DNA from: Chelydra serpentina
Taxonomy: Eukaryota > Chordata > Testudines > Chelydridae
Assembly (NCBI GenBank): GCA_037349315.1
Contig: JBAIAC010000024.1
Coordinates: 40,831,501-40,895,500, forward strand
Reading direction: 5' to 3'
Length of the DNA stretch: 64,000 bases
In this document: positions 1 through 12,708 of the stretch, one piece after another
Position numbering within the stretch: the first letter of the stretch is position 1
Layout: each line of letters begins with the position of its first letter
Position numbers and translations under genes: made by a program
The notes under the pieces: model-generated
Databases searched by the model: none
Told to the model about the DNA's origin: nothing
The model's input: the letters and a program-made list of their open reading frames with translations, nothing else

Positions 1-1811
1 TTCTAGGTTAAGATTAAATTTAAAAGCAACCCAAACTTCTGAAAGTTCCCCTCCCAGTTCCTCCTCTTGCCTTCCCAGCCCTCATCCTCGCCCTCCTCCC
101 CCATCAGTTTCCATCCTGCTGCTGAGAATCATTCAGACCAAAATAATATAATACACTGTAGGGAAATTCAAATTTCGTGGATTTTTTTTTTCTATGTGGG
201 AGGTAAAACATCTTTAATCCAAATTCTCAGAAAAAAATTCTTTGTACGCCCTGTTTCAGTAATTGCAATTTTCAAACAAATTGATCCAATCAACAATCCC
301 TAATCGGGTTGGGAATGAAAGCCTAGACCCAGACTACACTACAGAGAGGCTGCTGCCTCCACCATTTACAATACATTGTGACTGCTGGCCAGATTGTTCA
401 ACCTGCAAATACTTAATGGAAGAGAAAGATACAGGAGCTCCTGGAATGAAGGGGAGAAAAGAACAAAGTATAGAAGTCAAGGGTAAATGTACTCTGTAAG
501 TTTCTGATACACAGACAGATAGATAGGAGATACAGACACACGCACACAGGGCATCTCTCCTATAGATCTAGTTTAATAAAGCACAATTGACTATCATTTT
601 TTTGCTTTTTTATCTATTGTTAGGTTTTTCAACTACTTAAGTGTTCCTTAATCAAAAGAACAGTTCTATACAGCGCTTGACATCAAAGGAGAGCTTTTCT
701 AAAGCTATTACAGTATCAAAGTAATATTCTGTGCAGAAACTAAGGTGAACCACTGGAACAATCCTTCTGGGATACAGATGAAAAATGTTGCATGTATGTT
801 GCCCAATGCAATCAATCAAAAGGGCCATAAAAATATTGAGCCAGCCTTACTTGATACATGTATTCACCACTACTATTCTTCTCTTCCATTTTCTGTTTGT
901 CTGCTGAGCTACTAATCTTACTAATGTCTGAAAGTTCTTGGTATGTGTAAAAGCAATAGAGCTGATTAGAGTCACAAAAGGAAATGACCACTGATGGGCT
1001 TCAAATAAATAAACCTTTTATATAATGCCATAGCTGACAAGTGTCACAGCAAAATAACAGAACTGTAATAGCACTGACCAAGGGAAGACTGCCTGATAAG
1101 GGCACATGGAAAGGTTCACTATTAACAGAATTTCATTGTCAAAGTCAGTTATTGGAGTTTTCACTTCTGCATATTGTACATGTATTTAACAGCAAAATAC
1201 AGATAAGTAAAGGCTTTTTTGGTGAAGAACTTTTGTGAACCCACCAGACATTTGTTTAGTTAGCATCAGGGCTTAAATTCAGCCAGAACTGTTCGGAGCA
1301 GAGCTCCAGTAAATATTTTCAACCCCCCTGGAGTTTTTATAGCATGTTGGGCGGGGGCGGGTTCTGAGAAATGCTCTATAAAAATTAAGCCCTGGTAGGC
1401 ATGAACTATGAACAAAATCCTATCTTGGGAGACTCATACTACCAAATCACAGAATCTGAGAGCACTACAGCATTCATTACTGAGCTGAATCATTTTGTTT
1501 GGGTGGTGGAGCTGAGGGCTGGGGTGGTAAATGCCAAATAGTGGAAACCTACCTATCTGAAAACAGTAGCTGTTAACTGATTTCTTGAATTTAACTTCTG
1601 GTAACATTGTCATCTTTTGCTAACTTGTAAAAGGTTATTGTATTTTTGACAGTGGGAAATTTTATCAGTATGAAGAGACTACAAAATCAGCTTCTTACTG
1701 GGCCAAAGGGTTTTCTAACCCTTACATTGTAGCATAATTCAGCCTGCTGGGAGTGCTCTACCTGCCAACAACTTTTTAAACAGTATATTTGGGCATTAAC
1801 TTTCATCAGGC
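1..1811. other. Intergenic DNA, no gene seen
   Basis: AT-rich sequence downstream of NEK7. The short open frames here have no recognisable domains and look like chance. No exon, RNA gene or clear repeat boundary could be supported. Confidence 0.5.
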
Positions 1812-1819
1812 TTAATGAC

Positions 1820-2422
1820 TAAGGCTAAGTTTTTTTCACTGATATTTTTAGTAAAAGTCATGGGACAGGTCACAGGAAATAAACAAAAATTCACAGCAGC
1901 CTGTGACCCGTCCTGACTTTCACTAAAAATATCCCTGACAAAAACGGTAGGTGGGTTCAGCACCCGCTGCTGCTGGGGCTCCAGGGTCCCCCACCAATGC
2001 AGTACGTGGAAGCTCTAGGGTGCCCCTGTCCCTGGGGCTGGGCTGCTGAGGAGCCCCCTCGCCCCGGGCAGCTGATAGCTGCAGGATCCCCCAGCTGCTG
2101 GCCATGGCCACAACTATGGCTGGGCAACTGCAGGGAGTCCCTGCTGCCCACCGTGTCTGGGCAGCTGCTCGGGGTCCGCCAGCTGCCCGCTTGCCACAGC
2201 TGGGCAGGGTCCGCCTGCCCACCATGGCTGGGAAGCTGCAGGGTCTGCCAACCACCTGCCATGGTTGGGTAGCTACAGGGTCCCCCCACCAGGTTGGAGG
2301 CTAGCAGCTGCGAGGGCAGGGCTGGCTGGGAGCTCCAGCTCCAGGTCAGAAAATGTCACAGAGGTCAATGGAAGTCATGAATTCCATGACATCCATGACC
2401 TTGTGACATAATCATAACCTTA
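1820..2422. mobile_element. hAT-type MITE with GC-rich core
   Basis: The element is bounded by an exact 8-bp target duplication TTAATGAC (1812-1819 and 2423-2430), the length typical of hAT transposons. Its imperfect terminal inverted repeats begin TAAGGCTAAG on the left and TAAGGTTATG on the complement of the right end. The outer parts carry several GTCATG/CATGAC blocks. The middle (about 1950-2330) is a GC-rich imperfect tandem repeat built on CAGCTGC/GCAGGGTC-like units. The open frames in both strands of that core are products of its GC content, not genes. No transposase is encoded, so it is non-autonomous. Confidence 0.8.
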
Positions 2423-2696
2423 TTAATGACAGATAAATACACAGATAAAGGGGAGAGGGTGCGTGTATGTGTTTTACACACACTTATTAAAGTCTAAATT
2501 CTGGCCATCTCCTGCAGATTTAGGAGGTACACAGAAGAGGAACTACTCAACTGTCCATCTGATACAATAAGCAGAGGCTGAGAGAAGAGCTCCTTTGGAG
2601 CCTAACCAGCCAACTTAGCTGTGCTACTTCGTGTGAGGGTGTCTTCCTGTAGTGGTTGGCCCATGTCTAGGAGGGAGCATGTTGCATATTCAAAGT

Positions 2697-2770
2697 TGGA
2701 TGATTTTTTAGCTTCAGTGGTAAGACGTTGTGCTTTTAGTGCTCAAATTCACAAGTTCTATTCCCACTGG
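2697..2770 (+). repeat. Degenerate tRNA-derived SINE head
   Basis: A box A-like stretch (TTAGCTTCAGTGGTAAGAC, one extra T) and a box B-like stretch (GTTCTATTCCC) sit at tRNA-like spacing. This suggests the tRNA part of an old SINE. A decayed tRNA pseudogene is the alternative. No clear target duplication was found. Confidence 0.4.
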
Positions 2771-2839
2771 TATCATGCGGTGGATTTATTACAAAGTGAT
2801 AGGTCCTGTGGGGACTTGGGACAGAGTTTGAATAAATAA

Positions 2840-3075
2840 TATGGTAAGTGCAGTGAGTGTCGACTAAATCGATGGGAGAGCACTCTCCCATTGATTTGTG
2901 TACTCCACCTCCCTGAGAAGCATAAGGGAAATGGATGGGAGACGCTCTCCCATCAACACAGCACAGTGTAGCCACCGCGGTAAGTGGCTCTAACTACATC
3001 GACTTCCATTACGTTATTCACATAGCTGAAGTTGCGTAAGTTAGAGCGATTTACTGCCATAGTGTAGACCGGCCC
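2840..3075. mobile_element. Harbinger-type MITE, left end degraded
   Basis: The right end reads TAGTGTAGACCGGCC followed by TTA, matching the right ends of the Harbinger elements in this window. The interior matches the MITEs at 23654 and 25835, including the hairpin centred on TTACGTTATTCACATAGCTG near 3015-3040 and CTCTCCCAT blocks. The left terminal repeat is not recognisable, so the left boundary is approximate. Confidence 0.6.
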
Positions 3076-5401
3076 TTATTCACAAAGAGCTCGTTTAGGT
3101 CAGTGATAGACATTCTGCTTTGAGCCCCAATTCAGCAAGATGCTGAAGCATGGGCTTAACTTTAAACACATGAGTAGTCCTGTTGTGGTCAAATATGAGA
3201 CGTCTATATGGAGTCTTGGAGTCCTATATGAAATCCAGGGGTCTAAACAGGTGCTTAAAGACAGGCACAAGCTGAAGTGCTTTGCTGAATTGTAGGCTTG
3301 ATTCTGAAGATCCTGGTTTAATCTTCATAGACTACCTGTAACAGGTTGCTACATGTAGTAAAGGGAACCAGCAAAGGAAGATGAGTTGAGGAGGAACAAC
3401 AAAAGCAATGATATGTCAAAAGATATAGTACAACACAATAACTAACATACATAAAGAGCAATATATTTAATAGCTCAAAAACTCTGTAGATGGAGAGGGG
3501 ATTTAAATGAACAAAAGCCTGCCCTGACGAAAAATCATTTTGGCTAAGTTTTTCAGTAACTCATGTATTCTCTCATTTCCTAAGCTTTACATGGGTTTAG
3601 GATGCCAAGCCATGCCCAGTTACTTTGGCGTGTCCCATTACATCAGTAAGTCTGCCTGACAGTGCCTATGGCCCATCCAGTTTGAGAAATCAAAAAGATG
3701 TGGTTTACTATAAACCATAGCTAAAGAAACAAGGGTTGTAGCACAAAGTCAAACAGCTTATTTTGTGTCAGAAAAATGTCCAAGAGACATTAGTCCAAGG
3801 TACGTGAACATGGATTATGCAGGTACCTAGCATGCTACCTGTGGGTAGCTTCAAGACGCAAACATTTTAATGCTTGCATGACAGTATCAACTACAGCTAC
3901 CTGGAAAGACAGGGATATCTATTTCAAAACAAACATGAATCTATTTAAAGCTGTTCTTTCTGACTACCTTCTTTTACAGGTCAGTGAGCTTGGGATGAAA
4001 GAGAAGCAGAAGAGGAGACTGGAAGTTTTAATACAAAAAATGTCACTAGAGAATACCTAAACATGCAATTATCTTTGTTGGCAACAGAATAAAGAAATGC
4101 CATGAAAAAATCACTACTTGGATCAGCATGTGTTCTTTAAGTTTAAGTGGCATATCAAAGAGAATTGTATAGGTTAAAGGATTACATAGTCATACAATCC
4201 TTTGCTTTTATAAAATCCACAACTCTCAATCAGACAAACAGTCTCTTTAAATTGGTGATTGCAGTATGTCTGCTTTGCTTTACTCATCTTTGATATAAAC
4301 AGTACAAGAAGAGTAAATATTGTTACCCCTTTTTTTACTCAAGTGGCTAGCCAAAACTCAGGGTCCTGTGGCTCGGTTGATTCTGTTTGGAGGGAAAATT
4401 TATGACAGAATCAGTTACTTCTTTGATACAATCCTGTTTGTTTACAAAGAATGCACAAAATCCTGTTTCCTTGAACACAGGAGGACTCAAACAACATGAG
4501 ATAGTTTCTTTGTTCGCAGTATCAAGCCTCTTTCAGCCCACCCTGTACTCAAAAGCGCTATCAGTTTTGGGTTTTTTTCCCAGAGTCATTCCACCAGTGC
4601 TTCTGGGTCTGTCTGGTACTACCTTGCTTCTTTCTCTATCCCCTTCTCATACACACACCCCTTTATGCCCACTAGTATGAACATACAAACGGGGCCAAAT
4701 GAAAGTTATTTCCTAACCTCTAAGATCACAAAGTCAAGCACTCAATGTCCTTTTAACAGAGTTTTGTATATGCAATTTCCTAGGTTTTTATAAAAAGCAA
4801 TCTGACAACACAGAATCAGGTGGCATCATATTGACACTCCATGGATAATCAGCAGGCTTGGAACTTTTAGACCCACTGCACAGACCTCTGCGACTTGGAC
4901 TAATGGAGTAACTCATAGTAGTAGTAGATTGTCATCCTCTGTGTGGACCAGCACTACAGGGGGATGAAGGACACTGTCAGTGGGTTTGAAAGATATGTGC
5001 TGATAGCAGAGGAACAGTGATACTCAGGAATCTTAGGTTCCATTACAGGCTCTGGAGTGAAGTATCCTGTAGTGGACACAAACTCGTCTACTACCATTCC
5101 CACCAAGCACAACTTCTTCTGACCCATCCCCTTCAACCTGTCTCTGGCCCAGTCCAGTCTCTTCCCCACCCCTGGCTCCCTGTCCCAGTCCTGTTCTCAC
5201 ATAGCCAGTCCCAGTCACTGCTCACCTAGATCTCCTCCTAGTTCCAGTTTCCTTTCCCAGCAAGTCCCAGTTCCCCCTATAGGCTTCTCATCTGATCCAT
5301 CTTTCCTCCACCATGACTTCTAGTCACCTGACATTCCCCATCTCCCCTGGCCTCCCAATTGCAATCTCCCTTCCAGGCTCCTCATCAAACCTCAGTATAC
5401 A
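3076..5401. other. Intergenic DNA, no gene seen
   Basis: AT-rich intergenic sequence with only short unsupported open frames. A pyrimidine-rich stretch (about 5090-5400) flanks the hAT MITE. I see no exon or RNA gene. Confidence 0.5.
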
Positions 5402-5409
5402 CCCTAGCT

Positions 5410-5796
5410 CAGGGGTGGCCAACCTGTGGCTCCGGAGTCACATCCGGTTCTTCAGAAGTTAATATGCAGCTCCTTGTATAGGCACCGACTCCGGGGCTGG
5501 AGCTACAGGTGTCAACTTTCCAATGTGCTGGAGGGTGCTCGCTGCTCAACCCCCGGCTCTGTCACAGGCCCTGCTCCCACTCCACCTCCCCCCGCCCCTC
5601 CCCCAAAGCCTCCTGCATGCCATGAAACAGCTGATCGGGAGGTGCGGGGAGGGAGGGGGAGGCGCTGATCGGCGGGGTTGCTGGTGGGTTGGAGGCACTG
5701 GGAGCCAGGGGAGGAGCTAATGGGGGGATGCTGACGTATTACTGTGGCTCTTTGGTAAATTCTGGCTCCTTCTCAGGCTCAGGTTGGCCACCCCTG
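5410..5796. mobile_element. hAT (Charlie-like) MITE
   Basis: The terminal inverted repeats are near perfect: CAGGGGTGGCCAACCTG on the left and CAGGTTGGCCACCCCTG on the right. They are flanked by an exact 8-bp target duplication CCCTAGCT (5402-5409 and 5797-5804). The interior is GC-rich and non-coding. The TIR sequence and the 8-bp duplication place it in the hAT superfamily. Confidence 0.9.
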
Positions 5797-5804
5797 CCCT
5801 AGCT

Positions 5805-8800
5805 TGTTGTCCCAATTTCTTTGCCCAGCCAAGACTCCTGCCTTAGTTTCCATCCCACACCCAGTCTCCACCCCTGGCTTCCAGACCAAGTCTCTTTCCC
5901 CCACCTCCCAATTGCAGTCTCCTTGCTCAGCCAGTCCCAGTCTCCCACAACCCAACTCCTATTCCCAGTGTCCCTCCCCCAGCTCCATGTCCCAATCTAC
6001 TCCTGCCACCTTCCCCACAGGTGCCACTCTTGTTTCTTCTGCATTTGAATAAGGTAGCTTCCTCCTCCAAGCTGCCTGGGCCCAGAAACAGGCTCACTGA
6101 GAACACAAAAGGCATAATTTTCCTGCTGCCATTCAGGCATTTAGACCCAGCCTGGCCCACAGCAGCCCAGAACTGCAATATCAGGGAAAGTCCTGCTCAG
6201 CCCTAGGCTGGAGCAGACTTAGTGCAGATGGACTCATCAGGAAATGTAACTGCTAAAATCTAAGATGTTGTTACTGAGCATGTGCAAACTGCCATTTTCC
6301 CCCAAAGGTTTATAACTTGGCTAAAATTGGCCAGATTTTCATGGGGATGGCAAAAGGCACATCCCTGACACAAAGGCCATCTCACCCACCCCCGAAATTT
6401 CAAGTCCCTACTCCAAAGTATGAGGGCTCTAGAAGTTTTCAAAGAAAATGTAATCAGACTATTTTTTTAAATCATGGGTAAAATAATGTAATTTTCCCTA
6501 CACTTGTTTTTGGAAACATCTGAATGGTTTTGGCTGCTATCTTCCAAAATAATTTAGCCTGAGACAGAGCTTTGGCATGGAAAATTTCAGCCCACACTGT
6601 TCAATTATGGCAAAGTTATAAGCAAGTAAAAACAGGGCCTTATAACAGGAAGTCCCAGGCAACCTTGCTGCCAGGCCTGTCTATAAAGTTTGCTTATCAT
6701 TGTACTGCTGTTTGGAAGTCTAGAAGTGGGCTCTGCATGCAGCCGTGAAGGTGCTTAGCTTCATGGACTTCTGTAGTATTTGCAGTCAAATGTCTTGACT
6801 GAGAAGAATGTCTGCTATGAAATTCCAGACATGCTCACAATAGCTATATGGGAAACTGAGATGGGATTTGACACATTAAGGCTAGACTATGGCCAGTGCA
6901 ATGAAGATGTACAGGGTGGGGAAGAAGGGTTGAAGGATTCCCTCCTCCCCTCCCCTACTTTCCTACTCAAACTGAGTATAAAGATTGTGATTCTAGACCG
7001 GGCTTTTCAAAAGTGATTCGCGATTTCTGGGTGTTCAAATTGAGACACCTTAAATTAGCTTGATTTTCAGAGGGCAGATGCACAGCACTCCTGAACAATC
7101 AGGTCCCTTTAAGGTGTCTGAACTTGGGCATCCAAAATAAGGAGTCACTTCTGAAAATCTTGGCCCTGGTGCCCACAGTAGCACTGTCCTCTCCAAAGGA
7201 GGTGGGCAGGGATGGATCCATGGCCCCTAGGTGTGGGGATAGTGCATGTCATACCCTGGATACAAAGGTACAGTAGAAACTGTACTTTTTGGAACTCCGT
7301 GCCTGCCTGAAGCAGAATGCCTCCGAGATCTTCCGCAGGGCAGTGAAACTCCACACAGCCCTTAATGCAGAGCTGGGGCTGAAACTGTGGGGCAATGATT
7401 ACATTTGGTGGTGGTGGGTGTGGCAGAGTAGGGAAACAACTTCCTCTCCACAGAAGACAAAGATCCACTCCAAAACATTTCAGATATTGGGAGGAGGGGG
7501 GGCGGGGGGAGACAGGGGGAGGAGAGACTTTTGTAGCATTTACTTTTGAAGAACTTTTAATGCGATTTACACTTAAGAACGTCCTGTCTAGACCCTACAT
7601 AGTCAAAGCGCAAACAAAATCATTCCAAAGAAGTCATACAGAAGTCGCATCACAAAGGGGAAATGGGATTCAGTCAAGGGAAACTATGATATATGCCTTC
7701 AAGGCTAGTTACTGTAAGTAATTACAAAATCCCCAATCTATCAACTAATGCCCTGTCTACTCTCCATCTTGACCCACTGTAGCAACAACCATGTTGGAAA
7801 CCTAAGTAACCTACAGAACTCTTTTAAAACTCATTTTGGAATCCATAGTAGACATGTGCTTTGTTTTCCCCACATAGAAACAGCAGAATATATTTGTCAG
7901 TCCAGATGCTTTATTTCAGATGAAGGAAAACATACAGCTAAAGCACAAAAATAAACACTGTGAGAGGGGAGCGCCATAGTGCATGTGGAATCTGACCTCA
8001 ATGGCAGCTGCTCTGCAGCTGTCCCTTTGCAGGCATGGAGTCTCCTCTGTATTTGAATAGACCGCTTTCAGAAAACATAAGGACACCATCTCTTCTCAGT
8101 TAAATAATGACATTACAGCGCTGAACTATGGTACAGCTTGGTTGTGCACTCTCTTACTCACACCAGGAGCCCTTAGTGAAAACACTATACACCTACATGT
8201 GTCTCATCACAGTGGTATCTGAGCCTTCCCCAAGTATTTAAACAGAGAAGCGAACAATAGATTCACCCAATATCATCACTGCTACTCTATGCTCAGTATT
8301 CCAACATTAAAATGGGGAAAGCAAATCTTTTCCTCATCTCTTAATATGTGTTTGTACAGCACTTAGCAGAATAGAGTCCTGATCTATGGCTGGTGTCATA
8401 GTTGTTGTCAGCTTGCTACTGTAACTTAAGAAAAGATATTGGAGACTTTTTAAGTAACAGAAACCACTTTACTGGTTGCTGAGGACAGTACAGATCGGTG
8501 TTGCTGGCTTGCTTGCCTGGCTCCAAGTGACAAATCAACATGCTTCCGCTAAGGCTCGCTACATAATAATTTCCCCTCTACAACACTGTGGGTAACTTTG
8601 GTTCCTACTATTATAACTGAGGCTCATAGGTACTACCACTATATAAATATTAATAGGCACTGCCATTATATGAATAACAACTCCCTCTCCTTCTTTTTTC
8701 CTTCCCAGCCAGTAGGGGAAATAGCTTGATCGCTTCATAGGGTATTTTAATGTTTACATATGTAAGTAAATGGATGTGGGGGGAACAGAAGAACATACTG

Positions 8801-10769
8801 AGGAAAAGCTCAGTCAAAGAGATGAGTGTTGCAGTTAGTTCTGAATGCAGTGAGCTCCATGGGCATTCTTAGCTCTTGCAGAGGTTAGTTCCACAGCCAA
8901 GAACCAGCTCCTGTGAAAGTTCTCTCTCTCATCCAAAGAAGCCTCTCACTATTGGTCAATAACATCATTGTTCCAGTGGAATGCAGCTGTCATGGGAGCT
9001 CACAGTTGGAGAACAAGAGGCAGTCTCACAGATACCTAACGCCAGTCCTATGGAGAACTTAGAATACCAGGACAAAGACACTGAGCAGGAGACAGTGCAG
9101 GGAACAGACCAACAGAATTATGTCTGGTGGTGACGTGGGCTACTAAGCAGATAGATTGCTCCATTTTGTACCAAATGGAGCTTTTCCAGAGGGTGTCTTC
9201 ATGGCCAGATATCCTTACGCAGTAAGACAGATGCCTTAGCCTTACATAGTTACAAGTCATAATGTAGACAGATCTAGAAGGCAATGGTCTGCAGATCCTG
9301 TAGCACAACCACCACCCTAATATACAAGAAGGTAAGTAGTCTTGTGCTCAGAGGTACTTGCATTTACAAACTGGGTATGCCATCTCTAAGTAATACGTGA
9401 AACAGAATAACCTGAGATAAGAGCAGTGACATGTCAGGGATTAACTTTATAAACACCCATAATCTGATTACACAACTATGTCCTATAAATATATATTTTA
9501 AATAAAAAAACAATACCACAGAGACCATTAATATGTTTCTTATAAAATAATTATTTTAAATGTGTTTTCTTATAACACACACATATATGATTCTGATATG
9601 CCTTTTACAGATGCAATCATTCTAAAGTACACATAAATTATTTTAAAGGAATAATTCATCTCCAAGGACACTTTCATGGATTAAATGTCAAGAATGAAAT
9701 ATTGCATTTCAACCTTGGTTAGACCTGAAAGAGCGAATGTAAATACAATAACTAAGAGGTCTGAAAAATGCAATTAATTTTACGGCAGTCCCACAGCCTA
9801 GACATTTTACACTAACTGTTTAATAAAAAGAAGTAATAATTTACATCATAATCATCTAAAATATTATGTAACGTTATAACAATATGATATCACTTAAACT
9901 TTATGGGACCACTAATTGAATTACACAATTCTGAGTTTAAAGGAGGCAGTTCAGTGCATTTTAGGACTATCGTATGGAGACTTCTTGTATTTAACATTAG
10001 ACTGCAGTGGGAATTAGATCAACAATCATTTGTGGTTATTAATGTCTAGTTCTTACTGTGGTAAGAGTCTTTATGGTCCCAGCCACAAAAGAAAGATAAA
10101 AATAAGGGAGAAAATGAAGGGTCAAATTCTGACTTTAATTGAGTTATATAGAATGTGGATTTTACACCTGTAAGGTGCATTCCTGAAGGCAAGTCACTGT
10201 CAACGCGTTCCATGTACACTGATGGCTGTGGGTATCAAGAGGCAAAAAGATCTAGTCCAACAGGTAAAACAATACGGCGAAGTTTGTTTACTAGATTATG
10301 AATGTGACTGGGTAGAGAACTTACCTTCATGTGTGTCTGTACAACACCTAGCACATTTCAGAACGGGACCTTGGGTACTGTAATATAAATAAGTAATAAT
10401 ATCATGTCTCTTTTAAAAACACATACAAAAGAGCAACATTACTGGTAGTGGCAGAAAATCTGCTGACTCCCTACTGTAGCTGATAGCAGTAGAAATATTC
10501 TGAGATGCTCCTCAACACAGAAGATTATTACTATTCTTTGTGCACTCCTGGAGCAGCTCTGAGGCAGATGTTGTCAGTGCTGGAACTCAAGATGGGTTCA
10601 CTCATCTAGGGCTGAAGACAATAAAAAGATGAGAAGAATGTGGTCTGTATGAAGAGTGGTACATTAGGTACCAAAGAGCCCTTAAGGAGATGAAGCTAAT
10701 GTTGTTTATCACTTCAAAAGTTTTTTCTTCCCCTGCTGTCATGTTTCCTCTCAACTAATTAGCCTCTTA
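5805..10769. other. Intergenic DNA, no gene seen
   Basis: Mostly AT-rich intergenic DNA. A block near 7000-7160 (FTTTTCAAAAGTGATT-like text and its surroundings) resembles old amniote interspersed repeats but could not be classed. No exon with credible splice sites or domain was found. Confidence 0.45.
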
Positions 10770-10922
10770 AGATTGGTCTATACACCTGGACCTTATCATG
10801 TCTCTCTGACTGTATAAATATCTGTCTACGGTGTATTTCATTCCATGCATCCGATGAAGTGGGTATTAACCCACGAAAGCTTATGCTGAAATAAATTTGT
10901 TAGAAAAACTTGTAGCACCTTA
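10770..10922 (-). repeat. Interspersed repeat split by Harbinger element 1 (left part)
   Basis: The stretch ending ...CCCACGAAAGCTTATGCTG AAATAAATTTGTTAG is the complement of the repeat seen again at 47024-47229. The Harbinger element has inserted into it at TTA. The remainder resumes at 16276. The family is unclassified here; it behaves like a short retroposed repeat. Confidence 0.6.
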
Positions 10923-11078
10923 GGGTATGTCTACACTACGGTACTAGTTCGATTTCTGTGAAACCGAACTTGTGAACCCGATATTTCCAGGTCGATTGTT
11001 CGAATCCACACCAGGGATGTTTATTCGAATATCCGAGTCCACAGTAGGGGGGCAAGCGTCGACATTGCAAGCGGTGCA

Positions 11079-11099
11079 CTGTGGGTAGCTATCCCACAG
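11079..11099. promoter_or_regulatory. Subterminal palindrome of Harbinger element 1
   Basis: CTGTGGGTAGCTATCCCACA plus G forms a near-perfect 21-bp palindrome, preceded by GTGCA. The same sequence is at 57881-57901 in element 2. A related GTGCACTGTGGGATAGCT lies near the right end of each element (about 16043 and 62709). Its presence at both ends suggests a protein-binding or cleavage-related site; the role is inferred. Confidence 0.45.
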
Positions 11100-11300
11100 T
11101 TCCCGCAGTCCCGCCTGCCCACTGGAATTCTGGGTGTAGCCCCCAGTGCCTTGTGGGAACGAAATTGTGTCAAGGGTCGGTATACGTACATTTCGTCACT
11201 CGACCCACACTTCCGCCTTCCCTACGTGAAACCGCCGGCGGGGAATGAATTCGCGCCCTTTTCCTGTGGCTGATAGCTCGGACGCCACTGGACAGTGAGC

Positions 11301-12584
11301 ATGGAGCCCTCCGCGATTATCGCAGATGTTCTGTCCGTAGCCAACAACTCGCGCCTTATAGCGCACCTTTTCCAGACTCTGATGCAGAGAAATCGGGAGA
11401 GGAGACAACGTAATCTCCGGGAGTACTTAAACTGTGAAAGGGGCATTGATCTCTTGCAAAGCGCTGGACCCCGGACCCTAGACATCATGGTGGCAATGGG
11501 TCATGTTGATCCCGTGGAACGGCGATGCTGGGCAAGGGAAACAAGCACTGACTGGTGGGACCGCATAGTGCTGCAGGTATGGGATGAGTCCCAGTGGCTG
11601 CGAAACTTTCGGATGCGTAAGTGCACTTTTATGGAACTTTGTGAGTTGCTGTCCCCTGCCCTGAAGCGCCAGGACACCCGGATGCGAGCTGCCCTCACTA
11701 TCCAGAAGCGAGTGGCCATAGCCCTCTGGAAGCTTGCAACCCCTGATAGCTACCGGTCAGTAGCGAACCAATTTGGAGTGGGCAAGTCTACCGTGGGGGT
11801 TGCTGTGATGCAGGTAGCCCGTGCAATCGTTGACCTGCTGCTCCACAAAGTAGTGACCCTGGGAGATGTGCAGGCGATCATAGATGGCTTCGCTGCAATG
11901 GGATTCCCAAACTGCGGTGGGGCCATAGATGGGACACACATCCCTATCCTGGGACCGGAGCACCAGGGCGGCCAGTATATTAACCGAAAGGGCTATTTTT
12001 CTATGGTTCTGCAAGCACTAGTGGACCACAAAGGACGTTTTACAAACATCAATGTTGGGTGGCCAGGAAAGGTTCATGATGCTCGTGTTTTCAAGAACTC
12101 TGGTCTGTTTAGACGCCTGCAACAGGGGGTTTATTTCCCCGACCACAAAATCACTGTTGGGGAGGTGGAGATGCCAACAGTGATCCTGGGGGACCCTGCC
12201 TACCCGCTAATGCCATGGCTCATGAAGCCATACACGGGAGCCCTGGACACTGAAAAGGAGCTCTTTAATTACCGCCTGAGCAAGTGCAGAATGGTGGTGG
12301 AGTGTGCCTTTGGCCGTCTCAAGGCAAGATGGCGAAGCTTACTTACTCGCTCCGACCTCAGCCCTAAAAATATCCCCATTGTGATTGCGGCGTGCTGTGT
12401 GCTCCACAATCTCTGTGAGATCAAGGGGGAGACATTTATGCAGGGCTGGGAGGTTGAGGCAAATCGACTATCAGCAGATTACGCTCAGCCAGACACCAGA
12501 GCCATTCGAAGATCACAGCGGGAGGCGGTCCGCATCCGGGAAGCTTTGAAAGCTCGCTTCCAGACAGAGCGGGTTAACCAGTGA
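11301..12584 (+). CDS. HARBI1-like DDE transposase, intact (element 1)
   Basis: A 427-residue PIF/Harbinger transposase (DDE_Tnp_4 / HARBI1-like nuclease), expected to cut and join transposon ends in the nucleus, usually together with the element's Myb-like partner. Residues about 134-176 look like the helix-turn-helix that precedes the nuclease core (VANQFGVGKSTV). The acidic blocks are GGAIDGTHIP (D210), KVHDARVF (D260), LGDPAYPL (D298) and VVECAFGRLK (E334), in family order, with 35 residues between D298 and E334. I chose the ATG at 11301; an in-frame GTG six bases earlier extends the open frame but is not a eukaryotic start. An AATAAA at 12703-12708 follows the stop by about 120 bases. 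Compared with the copy in element 2, this frame has no stop or frameshift. I cannot tell whether it is expressed. Confidence 0.92.
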   Translation: MEPSAIIADVLSVANNSRLIAHLFQTLMQRNRERRQRNLREYLNCERGIDLLQSAGPRTLDIMVAMGHVDPVERRCWARETSTDWWDRIVLQVWDESQWLRNFRMRKCTFMELCELLSPALKRQDTRMRAALTIQKRVAIALWKLATPDSYRSVANQFGVGKSTVGVAVMQVARAIVDLLLHKVVTLGDVQAIIDGFAAMGFPNCGGAIDGTHIPILGPEHQGGQYINRKGYFSMVLQALVDHKGRFTNINVGWPGKVHDARVFKNSGLFRRLQQGVYFPDHKITVGEVEMPTVILGDPAYPLMPWLMKPYTGALDTEKELFNYRLSKCRMVVECAFGRLKARWRSLLTRSDLSPKNIPIVIAACCVLHNLCEIKGETFMQGWEVEANRLSADYAQPDTRAIRRSQREAVRIREALKARFQTERVNQ

Positions 12585-12702
12585 CTGCTACACTTCCGTA
12601 AACAGATACTGGACCTTCCCCTGTCCCTTTACACATGTCCCGTTGCCCATCCTCCCATTACCAACCGCCTTCCCCCTCCTTGGATCAACGCTGTAAAGTC
12701 AC

Positions 12703-12708
12703 AATAAA
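12703..12708 (+). terminator. Poly(A) signal of the transposase gene
   Basis: AATAAA lies about 120 bases after the transposase stop and is conserved in element 2 at 59506-59511. The Myb-like gene converges on it from the opposite strand. Confidence 0.6.

Noticed and set aside
1957..2304. Several open frames on both strands around 2.0-2.3 kb
   Set aside because: All fall in the GC-rich tandem core of the hAT MITE and have simple repetitive sequence.
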